From contig JBDSDI010000263.1 in assembly GCA_039920645.1 (NCBI GenBank), forward strand, positions 1 through 6,944: a stretch of 6,944 nucleotides of DNA. Reading direction: 5' to 3'. This DNA comes from CAMCVE01 sp039920645 (GTDB lineage: Bacteria; Bdellovibrionota; UBA2428). The translations under genes were made by a program, and so were the position numbers. Position 1 is the first letter of the stretch. Every line of letters begins with the position of its first letter. The notes below the pieces were generated by a model. It was not told the origin of the DNA. It searched no databases and worked only from the letters and a program-made list of their open reading frames with translations. Below, piece after piece: positions 5,702 through 6,944 of this stretch.

Positions 5702-6944
5702 TCAGGTCTCTTCTTCGGCGGGGCTCTCGAGCATTTCCGGGCTCTGCAACGGTCGCGCCTGGATATCGATTAATTCGGGATTCTCAAGCACCATTGTGGG
5801 ATCGTCGACAGCAAGATCCTTGAACTTGCGTGCACCGGTAAGCACGCGCGTCTCGAGCGAACTCACGGCCTTGTTGTAACTGTCGACGGCATTGTTGAGA
5901 TTCTTGCCGACCTGCGAAACGTGGCCGCTCATCGTGATGAGACGCTTGTAGAGATCCTTGCCGAGCTCCGAAATTTTCTTCGAATTCGCCGCCAGCGCTT
6001 CCTGGCGCCACCCGTAAGCGATCGCCTTCATCAGCGAAATCAGAGTCGCCGGAGTTGCGGGAATGACGTTGTTCTTGAATGCGAACTCGATGAGTTCGGG
6101 ATCGCTCTCGATCGCGGACTGATAGAAATTCTCACCCGGAAGGAACATGATCACGAATTCTAGATTGTCTTCGAACTGAGCCCAGTAGGATTTTCGGGAG
6201 AGATCTTGGATATGACCCTTTACGAGGCGAGCGTGATGCTGCATGCGCTCCTGCTTTACGCTCTCGTCGGTAGCTTCCATCGATTCGAGGTACGCGGAAA
6301 GAGGCGCCTTGGCGTCGATGATGATCGTTTTGCCCTGCGGAAGTTTGATGATGACGTCGGGGCGCAGTCGGCCTTCTTCGGTTTCCACCGAAGCTTGCTC
6401 TTGGAAATCGCAATAGTTGAGCATGCCCGCGAGTTCGATCACACGACGAAGTTGTGTCTCACCCCAGCGTCCGCGAACGCGCGGATTGGCAAGCGCACGC
6501 ACCAAATTCTGCGTTTCGGAACGCAACTGCCCCTGAGCTTCGCCCATGGAGCGCAGCTGTTGGGTCAAGGATTCGTAGGCACCGACTCGGGCCTTTTCGA
6601 TATCCTGGATTTTCGCGTCGAATTTCGACAGGCTTTCTTGGACGGGTTTCACGAGTCCGGCGATGCTGATCTCGCGCTTTTCGAGATCTCCTTTTGCCAT
6701 TTCATGCAATTTCGAAAAGCTGCTTTGTGCAAGTTCGAGGAAACTTGTATTGCTCTGCTGAAGTGTTTCGGAGGCGAGGGCCTTGAAGCTGTTGCGCAAT
6801 TCTTCGCGCGCTTTCTCGAAATCTAGAAGCCGCTGCGACGACAGCTCTTTCTCTTTGCTGAGAAGAGTCTCAAGCTCGGACGAGCGAGACAAAAGACTTT
6901 CAATTTTTCCTTGAAGCGCCTGATTTTCTTCCGTTTTCTTAACA
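5702..6944 (-). CDS. rmuC: DNA recombination protein RmuC (5' end outside window)
   Basis: The frame is open from the TGA at 5704-5702 to the window edge, about 413 codons, and the TTG at 6892 is not a needed start. The upstream codons (reading VKKTEENQALQGK...) continue a coiled coil, so the true N-terminus, usually a membrane helix, is outside. Using residue numbers from codon 6892, a coiled coil spans about 1-135. The RmuC core follows with RGRWGE (140-145), RPDVIIKLPQGKTIIIDAKAPL (177-198), FLPGE (250-254), PATLISLMKAIAYGWRQE (281-298) and GKNLNNAVDSYNKAV (329-343). The RPDV...DAK spacing resembles a PD-(D/E)XK nuclease core (Asp179, Asp193, Lys195), as proposed for this family. RmuC is associated with limiting inversions at short inverted repeats, and its biochemical role is not settled. 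The C-terminal ~30 residues form an acidic, Pro-rich tail. The exported-protein gene follows after 61 bases. Confidence 0.93.
   Translation of the reverse strand, partial: VKKTEENQALQGKIESLLSRSSELETLLSKEKELSSQRLLDFEKAREELRNSFKALASETLQQSNTSFLELAQSSFSKLHEMAKGDLEKREISIAGLVKPVQESLSKFDAKIQDIEKARVGAYESLTQQLRSMGEAQGQLRSETQNLVRALANPRVRGRWGETQLRRVIELAGMLNYCDFQEQASVETEEGRLRPDVIIKLPQGKTIIIDAKAPLSAYLESMEATDESVKQERMQHHARLVKGHIQDLSRKSYWAQFEDNLEFVIMFLPGENFYQSAIESDPELIEFAFKNNVIPATPATLISLMKAIAYGWRQEALAANSKKISELGKDLYKRLITMSGHVSQVGKNLNNAVDSYNKAVSSLETRVLTGARKFKDLAVDDPTMVLENPELIDIQARPLQSPEMLESPAEEET

Noticed and set aside
6206..6826. 206-codon open frame antisense to rmuC
   Set aside because: It mirrors the conserved RmuC core and coiled coil; the protein has no recognisable motif and is best explained as a shadow frame.

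Overview
The window is ordinary bacterial chromosome, gene-dense and slightly GC-rich, with almost no space between genes. A Gram-negative (diderm) source is supported by a signal-peptide protein that looks like an outer-membrane beta-barrel ending in Phe, by an Ala-X-Ala signal peptide on a small exported protein, and by rmuC. Gene content and style would fit a Bdellovibrio-like or other deltaproteobacterial lineage, but this is an impression, not a demonstration. No tRNA, rRNA, CRISPR array, insertion sequence or phage gene was seen, and no gene-free stretch exceeds about 65 bases.

Layout. (1) 1-446, plus strand: the 3' end of an unrecognised, mostly helical protein. (2) 469-2408, minus strand: a coupled pair read right to left. 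The first is an alkaline-phosphatase-superfamily (sulfatase / LtaS-like) C-terminal fragment, probably a pseudogene. The second is a GT87 (DUF2029) polytopic glycosyltransferase whose ATG overlaps the fragment's TGA. (3) 2402-3955, plus strand: a promoter-like sequence, then an S58/DmpA-family (P1) aminopeptidase with an intact Gly-Ser self-cleavage site, translationally coupled (ATGA) to a 4HBT hotdog thioesterase. (4) 3952-5640, minus strand: a three-gene cluster read right to left, comprising a small exported helical protein, a YciA/ACOT-type hotdog acyl-CoA thioesterase, and an outer-membrane beta-barrel protein. The two convergent operons of regions 3 and 4 share one CTAG as both stop codons. 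(5) 5702-6944, minus strand: rmuC, cut by the right window edge.

How the genes may work together. The aminopeptidase and the 4HBT thioesterase are co-transcribed by their overlap. The exported protein, the YciA-like thioesterase and the barrel are likewise tightly packed. Two unrelated hotdog thioesterases therefore sit in neighbouring convergent operons. The GT87 enzyme and the LtaS-like remnant look like what is left of an envelope-glycan or anionic-polymer module.

The points most worth a second look are modest. The LtaS-like gene has lost its catalytic N-terminal half and shows a likely frameshift at an A7 run. A TANNNT box exactly 6 nt before an ATG occurs at two operon heads and suggests leaderless transcripts. 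The shared CTAG stop leaves no room for a terminator between two operons. I did not find convincing evidence of a new defence, mobile or RNA-based system.
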